Below, one piece after another: positions 13,722-26,177 of a stretch of 64,000 nt of DNA (positions are counted from its first letter, which is position 1; every line of letters begins with the position of its first letter). The position numbers and the translations under genes are program-made. The notes under the pieces are model-generated. The model was not told the origin of the DNA, searched no databases, and saw nothing but the letters and a program-made list of their open reading frames with translations. The DNA lies in NCBI GenBank assembly GCA_021613535.1, contig CP075495.1:9548001-9612000 (forward strand), given 5' to 3'. The DNA is from Adineta vaga. Taxonomy: Eukaryota; Rotifera.

Positions 13722-16603
13722 ATGGCTTTGAACTATGAAACATTAATACATGCTGCTAGTAAACCACCTGAACAACGAACAGCAACAGAAATTAATGATT
13801 TCATATTTCCATGGCTTAAACAATCATTAAAAAAGAAACAAGGAATATTTCAAAAGATTTCTGATGGTAAAAATGGCATTGATGTTTTTGAAAAAACATG
13901 ATTGATCGATTGTTTCAGATGTTATTCATGATATATGCAAGACAATTATGATCGAACGTCGACCAGCATGGGATGTCGTTATTCATCAAGGTGACCCTGG
14001 AGATACGTAGGCTATCTTTTTCGTTGTTTAATATCGAAGACATTGACTTTCGGTTTATTTTCTTAGATTTTATATTATTTTACAAGGTTCAGTAAATATT
14101 TATCGTTATGATGAAGATGGTCCTAAACCAGATCGACTTGAATTCGATACTGTACAAGAATTTGCCAAACTTGATAATGATCCTGATAAACGTGAAGAAC
14201 TTATAGCTGATGCATTTGGTAATTATATTGTAACTTTAGGTAAGATGAAGTTAATCAAACAAAGGATCTATTTTCGACAATACACTAAATAAGGAAAAAA
14301 TCTCTTCATTCAGAAGGAAATGGTCTTGCCTATAAACAACGTAAGAATCTATTGATTTGCTTGATGATTTACGTGTGAGTGCATTTGGAGAAATTCAATG
14401 AAATATTCAATGTACTTTGATGAAAGGAGAATTTTAATCCTTTTTTTTATTGATTTATTTCGTAGGCGGTGGTTTTGATTTCGGTGAACGAGCATTGATA
14501 ACAAATGAACCACGAAGTGCTACTGTAATGACAATTACTCCTACTGATTTATTAGTAGTCGATCGAGAAGTTTTTAGTCGGTATGAAAATCACTAAATAG
14601 TAATCATTTGATCGCATTCTCTTTGTTCTTATGATATGAATAGAACGTTGAAAGCTGCACATGAAAAAGAATTACAGGAGAAAACTGAATTTATTAATCG
14701 AAGTCCATTATTTTCTTCATGGTCACCAAGATTAAAACGTCTTGTTAGTCTTAACTTAGAACGAGGCAGATTTTCGTATGATAATATTTTATATAAACAA
14801 GGTTCACGTGCTGATGCTGTCTATTTTATATGGAGGTAAAGAAAAATCTCAAACTTGATTAGAATCTCGAATACATTTTTCATTCTTTCTAGCGGTGAAA
14901 TTAAATTAAGTATGGATCCTTTATTACATTGGATACAATATCCATATCTTCTTCCACAATCAGATCCAATGAAACAGTAATAAAACTATTTGTTTTGTTT
15001 CTGATTGTCTAAACGGTAGTTATGTATTTTCTTTCTCATAGACGTGCTTTAGAATTATTCTTACCTATGCTTCAACCATCTCATCCTTCAAATGTTTATA
15101 TACCATCGAATGCTGATACGAATGATCCTGGACAAAGTTTTGCAATAAAACGACGTCATATGACATTTGCACAAGCTGAACATGAACGTGCTCAACGAAT
15201 CTTACAATTAGCTTTATTGAGTGCGGGTGATGTTATTGGTCTTGAATGTTATGTATGCGATTTGGCGACGCATATTAATTCAGCTCGATGTACAGCACCG
15301 TGCGATTTATTTTACATATTAAAACATAATTTTGCTCGTCTACAAAAGCGAAATGGTACCCAAGGTCTTGGTGAACGTTTACGTGAAATAGTACTTCTTT
15401 CTTTGCAAGCATATCCATCGCGTATTATACACTTACCATTATTTGCTGCTTTAATGAAAAAAAAATTAGCAACATCAAGTCGTGATGATTCACAACAACA
15501 ACAGCAACAATATCAAACTAAACAATCGTGGCTTCTACAATTAAATAATGCATCTCATCGAGTTCGTTTACTTTGTATATTTTTACTTCTTAAAATTAGA
15601 TTTTTTCCGTAGCGAACACATCGATCGGAAACGTCGGCAAGTACGTCACCACATATAGTTAGTAAAGAACGTTCAATGACTACGATAACAAATACTTTGC
15701 CTGCGGCGCATTCCACTCGACTTATATCTTTTGGAAATCCAGCAACAATACAATATGTAACTACTGATAATATACGTGTTAGTAAACTTGAAGATCGTCT
15801 CAAACAATGGCATGAACGAATGGGTGGCGATTCAAAAACACATATTGTACCATTGACACGTTATGTATGTAAACTGAATTTCATTGAAAAACAAAAATGA
15901 TACTATTCATACCGTTTATTATTTCAAAAGATAATATTGCTTTTTATTTAGAGTATCACTGATGGTTCAACAAGTGATCTTTTAAGAACGACGCCTTTCG
16001 AAGTTGTTGAACCTCAATCACACGGTGCTTTTCTCTCAACAAGGTAAATTTCTCTTTTATTATATTATTTCTCATTCTTTTAACAAAATACAATGAAAAG
16101 TTACAATTTCTCCTTTTCAATAATTCTACATAGATAATCTGTAAATGTATATATTAAATATGTACGTAGCTATATATATATATATTTCCTTCATGCACAT
16201 ACTTGCACTCAACAAATATCCATTATATTTTTCACTGTAGTCTTATTCAAATATTGAGTTTCATCAAGATCGAATAAAATATATGTTTTTTCTTTAATTC
16301 AAATAGCGTGCTTGGCAATGAAAAGAAACAATTCCTCCCATAGAAGCTTTTGTCAAACCACTAGATAATTTGAATCAATCGGTGCCTATCTATTTTAGCG
16401 TATGTTTGAAAATGATTTCTTTAATTACAAATCAAAAGCATTTTCTTTTCTAGCATATATCTGCTGCTACTACTACTTCTGCAACTATTTGTTTATCTTT
16501 ACCACATATTTATTCGAAACAAGAGCAATATGAAAATCAAAGAATTTCTCTTAAACAGAAATTGAACGATTTTCTCAAACGTTCTACTCCAACAGTTTAT
16601 TAA
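13722..16603 (+). CDS. Cyclic nucleotide-binding domain protein (CNBD2-like)
   Basis: Exons read as 13722-13866, 13919-14006, 14067-14239, 14314-14340 (27 nt), 14466-14580, 14644-14835, 14893-14976, 15042-15561, 15613-15864, 15952-16043, then a last part at 16307-16399 and 16454-16603. The first domain contains GDTFYIILQGSVNIY and a complete phosphate-binding cassette FGERALITNEPRSATV, with the Glu and Arg that hold the cyclic nucleotide. A second, partial domain (YKQGSRADAVYFIWSGEI) has no cassette, which resembles vertebrate CNBD2. Joined to exon 10 the last exon stops at 16341-16343 (574 aa). Yet another frame from 16322 runs on and splices in phase at 16399/16454 to a stop at 16603, so a one-base frame problem lies around 16321-16343. 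The donor at 15562 (GTTCGT) is weak but keeps frame. Confidence 0.75.
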
Positions 16604-17024
16604 ACTGTAGATTATTTAGTTTTTGTATAGTGTTCTCTAAAAATAAAGAAGAAAATGTTTGTAGAAATTGCAATATTTAGTTATTAAGAGAAGAAGAAGA
16701 AAAAAAGAAAAGAAAAATAGAATATCATTTGTAGATGTATGTATATACTAAAAATTTTCTCGTGTTTTTTTTCTTCGAGTTCTCGCATTTGTTTTAATAC
16801 TGCTCTGAAGTGTCAACAGAGATGAAAAGAGAAATATTGGCAACAAAGAACGACAGAAAGAAGAAAGAGAGTAAGTAGTTATAGGAATATATGCAGAACA
16901 AAGTTTTTCTTTTTTCTTGCTCTCCAGTGTCTCATTTCTTTTTTTTTTGTTCTATACAACGACATACGTGCTCTCTTGATGTTTGATATCGAACGAGAAG
17001 AAACTAAACCTGTAGTTACGCTCG
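16604..17024. other. Intergenic region
   Basis: Purine-rich AGAAGAAG/AAAGAAAAG tracts near 16688-16720 and T-rich runs. No gene seen. Confidence 0.45.
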
Positions 17025-18396
17025 ATGGCTTTCAGATCATCAGATATATTTGACATGCATATGCCTGCAATCAAAGTACGAGTAAGTCAAATAAAAAACA
17101 CTTGTTCCCAATAATTATTGTATGTCAGGTAGCTCCATTTCGATGGTTAGCAGTTTTAGTTGGTTGTGTTACTTTTCTTGTACTGATACTTCTTCGACAT
17201 TCTACTAAACCTGCCGATAGTGATGTAAGTTATGAAATAGCTGCAAGATTAAATGAAGAAGCATCGGTAATTAAAAAATTTATGAATTTTACATTGGAAT
17301 ACTCATTAATCTTTATAGAAAATTCGTTGGTCATTATCACGTGCCCAAGCATGGTATGTTTCTCAGCCATGGTTTCTTGGTGCTAATTATGTGCCATCAA
17401 CATCAGTGAATGTCTTAGAAATGTGGCAAGAAGATACATTTGATGTAATAACAATTAAACGTGAACTATCATGGGCAAATAAACGTTTACAAATGAATAC
17501 ATTACGTGTTTTTCTTCATATACTTGTATGGATGGAAAATTCAACAAAATTCTTTCAACGTTTAGATATATTTCTAACTATTGCTGAAGAAAATAATCTT
17601 AAAATTATGCTTGTTCTTTTCGATGAATGTTGGAATGCTGAGCCGAAATTAGGTAGACAACCAGATCCTATTCCAGGTGTACATAATTCACAATGGGTTC
17701 GTTGTCCTGGTCAATCAATGGTGCTAAATAAAACAAGTTGGCCAATTATTGCACAGTATGTGACAAAATATTCTTGTTTGTTTTTCTTTTTCCTTTCAAA
17801 AAAAAAAGTCTTTACTTAGATATACAGTGGATGTAATTAGTCATTATAAATCTGATAAACGTGTTACTATCTGGGATTTGTATAACGAACCTGAATGTAG
17901 CAAACAGATAAGAGTAATCTTACCATTACTTCGTCATATCTACAAAGCGGCTCGATCTGTATCGGATGTTGAACAACCAATGACAATCGGTATTGCTAAA
18001 TGGCCATTGACAACGCCTTTAGCACAATTTGAATTAGCTGCATCAGATATAATTTCTTTTCATTCATATGGTCCATTAGCGAATGTTATAGCAAATGTAA
18101 GCGATTTACGACAAGTTCAATTAGGTCGACCTATTCTTTGTACGGAATGGCTCGCACGTCCATTTGGATCCACATTATTCACACATATCGATTATTTTCA
18201 AACAGAAAACATAGGTGCAATACATTGGGGTCTTGTTGCTGGTCGATCTCAAACATATTATCAATGGAAATCACCAGAAAGAGCACCAATGCCAAGAATG
18301 TGGTTTCACGATGTTCTATATCCTAATGGCACAGCATTTAGTTCACTTGAAGAAAAACTTTATTCTGAGATAAAACATAGAAAAGATAAAAAATAA
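17025..18396 (+). CDS. Membrane-anchored glycoside hydrolase, bacterial GH5/clan-A-like
   Basis: Exons 17025-17081, 17129-17266, 17319-17755 and 17820-18396 give 402 aa. A basic N-terminus is followed by one hydrophobic helix (about residues 25-43, WLAVLVGCVTFLVLILL), then the catalytic domain, so it should be a type II membrane enzyme facing the lumen or outside. The domain opens with FLGANYVPSTSVNVLEMWQ and contains NTLRVFLH, MLVLFDECWN and DLYNEPEC, whose Glu (17887-17889) fits the acid/base of clan-A retaining glycosidases. LCTEW, with Glu at 18145-18147, fits the nucleophile. Both catalytic acids are present. I recall this pattern from bacterial proteins annotated as cellulase-family or 1,4-beta-xylanase; the substrate is unknown. 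With four exons and an animal-style anchor, a contaminant is unlikely. It is a good candidate for an acquired gene. Confidence 0.85.
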
Positions 18397-19473
18397 ATCA
18401 TATATTCATTTTCCTTTAATTTAAATGTTATAATTGAAAGAAAATATAGATCATTATTGATGGAATGTTTGAAAATCATGGAGACATTTGATAATAGCTA
18501 AGATTGTCATGACATCATAATTCTTTCTAATAATCAAGTGACAAAAGTTGATTCACCAAGAGTATTTCACTTATACAGAAACACACATATTCCTGATATA
18601 TTTCAATCATGTAAGATGAATGTCACAGCGAAATGTATATGACATATTTTTGTTGTTATGATACGTCTTTTCAAAATAAGCATTCTTCTGGATAACCCAA
18701 AGAGCCTCCAAACTTGAAAATGTTAACCATCAAGAGTACTTGTGTTAAATACTACATTTCTTACAGTAATGAATGTAGACCAATTATACTTCTGTTTGTT
18801 GAACAAAATTCATATTTAGCTTTGGTATCTCTATTGTCAATTTAGAAAAGAAATAATTGAGTCAATTAGGAGACTAGAATCTATTCCTGATCTACTATAA
18901 CTGTTAAAAATTGTTATGACCACCAAAGTGTATATGACAGTTCACATCTAGTTCTACTAGGTAAGAGAAAAAGAAAAAAATCTCTATAATTAATTTTTCT
19001 AAGTGATAGTGTAGATGAATGAAATTGAGATTTGACACCTGAACAGCGTTAGAAGATTTTTTGATGAATAAAAATTATGATAAAAAAATTGAATTTGAAT
19101 TTTCTTTGTATTACTATTATCGCCATCTATATTCTCCAAGAGAAAATAATAATTATTAAAACATTGTGAACTATATTTACGACTTTCATAGCTATCAAAT
19201 AAGTCATATAAACAATATCCATTTCATGCGAACAAACACGCCATCTATTCGTTTGTTCTTATTTCCTCCATTGATTGAATCGTCAATTTAAAATTTGTTA
19301 TGAATGGCTGCCATTTTGTTTATTTGTGTATTATCTTTGTTTCTATCATTACCATGATTGACTTGATTGTCGTTCATTGAATTGATCAATATCTTTTCTT
19401 AATCAAAACTTCTTTCGGGAAACTATCGATATATTGATTGATTTTCTTTTAAGATTGTTCATTCGAATGTCGA
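18397..19473. other. 1.1 kb intergenic region, no gene seen
   Basis: AT-rich spacer between two genes in the same direction. It should contain the CtBP promoter and 5'UTR. I see no RNA gene or repeat of note. Confidence 0.45.
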
Positions 19474-21186
<1,713 letters not shown>

Positions 21187-21708
21187 TCTACTAATTCGTT
21201 TTTTCCTTCATGTGTTGTACATTTATCTCATTCTACTAATGTAGTTTGCTTCTGTATGGTTGTCTGTAGTGTTCTTTCTCATTCCACACTGGTCTGTGTT
21301 TATGTGGGCGTATGTGTATGAGTGCGCGCGCAATAGGTTTTCGTGATGTGTTTCCTTCTTTTTTCTCTTGTTGATTTATTCAAAATACTTGTTTGTTTCG
21401 ACTTGGAAAGTAATTGTCTGTGTTTTTCTTTGACTTGTGGATCTATAGTTCTATCTTTTTCTAACGTATTCACATGCACACATACACTCACTCACACATA
21501 ATAAAGATATGTATTCACCAAACATTTTTGGAAAGAAAACAAAATAATAATATCAATAATATATATATATACATATATGTGTGTGTTTAAAACATTTTTC
21601 TTTTCTTTTCTTTTCTTCTATGAAATTTTGTTTCAAACTTTAACTAAAATCAACTCATGTTACATGTTAGTTTTGTAGAGAAAAAAAAGAAAGATTTATC
21701 ATTATCTA
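21187..21708. other. 3'UTR/intergenic spacer with simple repeats
   Basis: T- and TG-rich sequence containing GTGTG/CACAC runs and an ATAT stretch near 21559-21583. No gene seen. Confidence 0.45.
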
Positions 21709-23655
21709 ATGATGTTCAATGTGGCTCTGGATGATGTTCGTGTACTAGAACATGCAACTGTTAAAGTAAATATATTCATATGTTTTGTTTTTTTCTACTT
21801 ATATTTAAACTCTATACTTCTGTTTATAAATAGGTACCATACGAAACATTAAATAAACGATATCGTCATGCTCAAAAACAGATCGATCGTGATTCAACTC
21901 AATTAATTGCATCTGTTGGTGAATTAGATCGATCAACAACACTTGATGCTCTCAAACGTGTACTTGAACGAGCAATGACATTGAAACGAAAAGTATTTCG
22001 ACTGATTTCTCGTTTTTAATTCAAATTGTAATTTTGTATTTACGTTAGGCTCGAGAATTACGTGACGATGAAATTGAATGTTTACAAGCTGTTAAACGAC
22101 GTGTTGATCATTTGAAAGAATATGATAAAAGTTCATTATCAAAAATGGAAATCTGGCGACGACAACGCTATGAACGTATACTTGTGGATTTTCTTTTCCG
22201 AACACGATGTTTCGAAACGGCTCAAGCATTAGCAAAAGCAACAGGAATTGAGGTTTGTCTCTTGATTATGTACAATTTTCAAATGAATCTTTTCTTCGAC
22301 ATAACCTCGCGTGTTTTTTTCTCCTTCGAATAGATAATTACCTAAATATACTCTAGACGTTATACATATGACAATAATAACTCATTAGAACGCAAATTTG
22401 CTCATGAACTAGTATACATGTTTCGTTATGATATTAAGTTTGACTGGATGTCGTTCTTCAATTCTGTTGAATATCAAATATCTGTCAACAATAAGATTTA
22501 AGACATTATTAATGCTAACAGATAAGACTGTTGATAAGTACGTAGTTCTTAAACTAAGCAATGTAATGACAAGATATTTTAACAGTTTCATCTGAAAGGA
22601 TCAATGTGTCTTTGCATGATTTTTGTACGATCTAATCGATTTGTAACCGATACTTTTTCTTTAGCATTTGGTCAATTCAGAAATCTATTTAGCTGGCCGT
22701 GAAATTGAAGAATCATTAATGCGACGTGATGTTTCGAAATGTCTTGCTTGGTTTAATGAAAATAAAACAAAATTGAAGAAAAATGGCGTAAGAAGATATT
22801 TTCTTGTCGTGTATTTCTCTTTCAATTAGACTGTAATCCTTTTCCTATAGAGTACACTCGATTTTTGTATTCATTTACAAGAATTTATTGAATTTGTTCG
22901 AAAAAATCAATCTTCAGAAGCAATAGTGCATGCACGAAAATATCTTAATGGTCCTGTACCAGAACCACATCTAAGTGAATTTCAATCAGCTATGGGTTTA
23001 CTTGTTTTATCACAAAGATCAAGAAAAGAATTAAATAGCGAATATCAAGTATATTTCAATATTTAATACTGCCTTTTTTCCCCTCTTATTCCTATTTATT
23101 AAATGTATTTTAAGACATTACTTGATGAAAATCGTTGGACTAAATTAATTGATCAATTTCGTCTTGATATGTTTAAATTAAATCAATTGGGTCAACAAAG
23201 TAAATTTACAGCTGTTTTACAAAGTGGTTTATCTGCTTTAAAAACACCGTATGAATTTAATTGATAAGAATTTCCTTTACATAATTCTTCTGATGTATTT
23301 ATCTTTAGAACATGTTTTGATAAAGTATCATCTGTAAAAAATCCCAATTGTCCTGTATGTAATGTTCATTTGAAAACAATCGCAAAAGTTTTACCATATG
23401 CTCATTGTTCTGTATCGAAATTAATTTGTGCACAATCACGTGAACCTATCAATGAAAGTAATCCACCATTGATGTTACCCAATGGTTATGTTTATGGTTC
23501 AAAAGTAAGAGAGAATTTTTGTTTTTGATTAAAATTTGACATCAATTTTTTAGACTCTTCAAGCCATGGCTGCAGTAAATAATGGCAAAGTGACGTGTCC
23601 ACGTACAAAAGAAACTTATGATTTAACACAAGCCGAAAAAGTGTATATCATGTAG
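21709..23655 (+). CDS. MAEA: MAEA / GID9-type subunit of the CTLH (GID) E3 ubiquitin ligase
   Basis: Exons 21709-21765, 21834-21992, 22049-22252, 22665-22787, 22851-23048, 23115-23248, 23309-23504 and 23554-23655 give 390 aa, close to vertebrate MAEA. An N-terminal helical segment leads to the LisH/CTLH helical part (FLFRTRCFETAQALAKATGIE; GREIEESLMRRDVSKCLAWF; FCIHLQEFIEFVR). A degenerate RING follows at the C-terminus, with CPVC, HCSVSKLIC and VTCPRT supplying the metal-binding Cys/His. In known systems MAEA pairs with RMND5 as the catalytic RING dimer of the CTLH complex. Intron 3 (22253-22664, 412 nt) is far longer than the others. Two ATGs in tandem (21709 and 21712) could both start it; the first is used here. 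Confidence 0.95.
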
Positions 23656-23789
23656 AAAAGAAAAACAAATTGCAAAAGACAATAAATTAATGTTTTATCG
23701 AAATTTTATTCATACACTAAAAAGGAATATACATAGATGTGTAAATATATTGTTATTGAATTTCTTTAGATAAACGAAAAAGGAGAAAC

Positions 23790-25151
23790 ATGATTGTTAA
23801 TGACGATAACCCTTCTACGAACACTTCGATAGCAGGAAGAAATCGACGTCATATTCAAGCACCATCAGCTAAAGGTGCTATAGAATTGTTCAGAAATTGA
23901 TTGAAGTAAAAAACGATCATTCTTTGAATTTCTTTTGATTTATATTGAAAAAAGAGGCGTGCATTTTTTGAATGATTCTTAAGCCAGCTGGTTATTGGGT
24001 AAGTAAAGAAACATGATTGCATCGATTTTTCTTTCTTTTCTTCGTTTCTTGTGCAAACATAAAAGAAAAACATCAGGATCAATAACAAAGAATAAAATAT
24101 TCCAAGATAATTTTTGAAAAGATTTTTCTCTTTCCAGGATATGTATGAAAAGAGAATAATGCAATTTAAGCAACGGTAATAATCAAATGACATTATAAGA
24201 TGGTTATGATTAATTGATAAAAAGAAAAAACCAAAAAGAAAAGAAATAGAAAAGCCAATCATCTATTTACCCTTAGTATATCACATTGGATATGTTCCTT
24301 CATGCTTTATATGCTTCTGTTTTGCTAATTGCTTTGATAATCTCGAATGATTCGGTTCTATACAGAAAATTTTTAATTTGCTTATTGTTTCTATGTGCAA
24401 AATAATTGCTGAAGATTCTATCCGCATTCAATTCGATATATTTGATAGAAAATAAAGTAAATCATTCTCTTTTCTCTTCAATCATAGTTCAAACAACGTG
24501 GTTTTACAGATTCCGCACTAGATCGTCGCACAGCAACAACAACAGGTCAAATGCTTTATCAGATCATTGATCCTAAGCCATCACAAATTGATTTCACGGA
24601 TAATTTACCACCAACGCCCCCAACATCTTCTCTTATTGCTGCAAATCAACGACGAGCAGTATATTAAATCTCTTCAGAATTATAATTCTTTATTCTATAA
24701 ACATTCTTTTTGTAGACCTATAACAATCGTTATTCGGAACATGATAATCGAAATATTATACAGAGTTATGGAGAATATTTTGGTCGAGTAAATAATATCG
24801 TTTTTTGTCGGATAAAAGGTTTGCAATACTTATATTGTTTTCATGAAGGGTTTTGGAAAACGTCTAATACCTACATCGGCGCGCCATCGTCAAGAGTGGT
24901 CTCTTTCTCATGATCCAATTCCTGTTCATCCGGATCGAAGCATAACACAACGAGATTATCGTGGGTTGCCCGCACTTGAAAATCAACGTCTGCCATCTAC
25001 GTTCGTATTGACAGAAGCTCGTAAAAAGTCAAGTGGTAATTGGATGACAAGTTGTTATGATGATTATGGACGAAATATTGAACGTATACCCAATGAATTG
25101 ATTTATCGTGATGATTATAAACGCATGCCAATTCATCCGTGGCATTATTAA
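23790..25151 (+). CDS. Small unrecognised protein, 3' exons certain, 5' exons tentative
   Basis: Three 3' exons are well supported by frame and splice signals: 24488-24658, 24716-24787 and 24849-25151, together 181 codons plus stop. The product is polar, rich in Arg, Tyr and Pro, with no membrane helix (PPTPP; YNNRYSEHDNR; GFGKRLIPTS; C-terminal HPWHY). Upstream, an ATG exon at 23790-23874, an 11-nt exon at 23988-23998 and an exon at 24138-24175 read through as ...AGYWDMYEKRIMQFKQ. The last of these ends in phase 2, whereas 24488 enters in phase 0, so one junction is unresolved or the exons belong to alternative transcripts. The composition recalls small axonemal microtubule-inner proteins, but I cannot name a family. 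'Hypothetical' is the safe call. Confidence 0.5.
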
Positions 25152-26124
25152 TTTCATAGACTTCTTTCTAATGTATTTGAATTCCTACATGATTTACAAA
25201 TAAAGACATGCACCCTTTGAGAAACGAATTGAATCTAATTTGATTGTATGTAATGCACATCTATATATATAGCTGAAAAAAGAACGGATCATAGATCATT
25301 ACGCTTGCGCTCTAATTGCTTGACGAATGCTTAACATAGATCAACAAGAATGCTTTGTTGACAATCAGAAAACTGTTTTGGCAAACAAAGAAGAATGGAT
25401 GATTTAACTAAACCGATCTATTTACTGGAAAAATTGATAATTCCATTCTATTATTAGTATTGTGTACGTTATAGAAATGCGCAAAAATGTGCAGCACTTC
25501 GATCTTTTCTTCTTTTTTTTGCATTTGTGTTCTATAATATATATTCACTTAAAAATCTTGTGATTACTGGAAAGACATATGATGACGTACGAGTCAAGGC
25601 ATAAAAAAGCGGATGTCAATGCGTTAATGAAGTTCAACATTGGAAAATGAGACAGGCAATAGAGTCAGAAAATGAGGGGGAGAGAAAGAAGAAAATCGTT
25701 CTCGAGAGCACAAATTAAGGAGAAGAGAATTTTCTGTTTCCCTTTGTCTCTCTAGCGCATTCTCGTCGACGCGCTTCATCGCCAACAGCATCAATATCTT
25801 TAGTTGTTTTTCGCCAATGTTCTCATCAGATAAGAGACAGAGAGACTGAAAGAAGAGAATATTGGGACAATGATTTTTCTCTGAAAGTCTGTCTATCTGT
25901 CTCTGTCTCTCTCTCTCTCTCCCTCTCTCTCTTTCATTCGATGCTGTCTTTGCTTTCTATGATATCTCTTTATAGAAGAAAACAGAAAGTGGAAACGATC
26001 CTAGAAGCATAATGGTTAGAGATGCAAAAGTCGAGCGTATGCTAAAAACGTCCGTTATTGGCTTAGTGAAACGAGAAAGATGAATATTAGTTCTAACAAT
26101 GTTTGAAAACTTAATAAAAAACAC
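25152..26124. promoter_or_regulatory. Upstream region of the Kv1 gene with pyrimidine-rich tract
   Basis: About 1 kb with no gene seen, preceding the first Kv1 leader exon, so it probably contains that promoter. A CT-rich, almost unbroken tract lies at about 25894-25934, and purine-rich GA runs at about 25675-25695. Such GA/CT tracts are common near animal promoters. No specific factor site can be asserted. Confidence 0.35.
25894..25934. repeat. CT-rich microsatellite
   Basis: Imperfect (CT)n run with a few G and C interruptions, about 190 bp upstream of Kv1 leader exon 1a. Confidence 0.75.
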
Positions 26125-26177
26125 ATGGGAACTCCAGTAACCATTCAAATAGCTGCTGCTTCAAATTATAACGAACA
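26125..26177 (+). other. Kv1 candidate leader exon 1a
   Basis: ATG followed by 17 codons ([17 protein letters not shown]) and two bases, then a GTAAGA donor. The phase-2 end matches exon 26940-27062, which begins and ends in the same phase and therefore can be included or skipped without a frame change. Confidence 0.6.
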
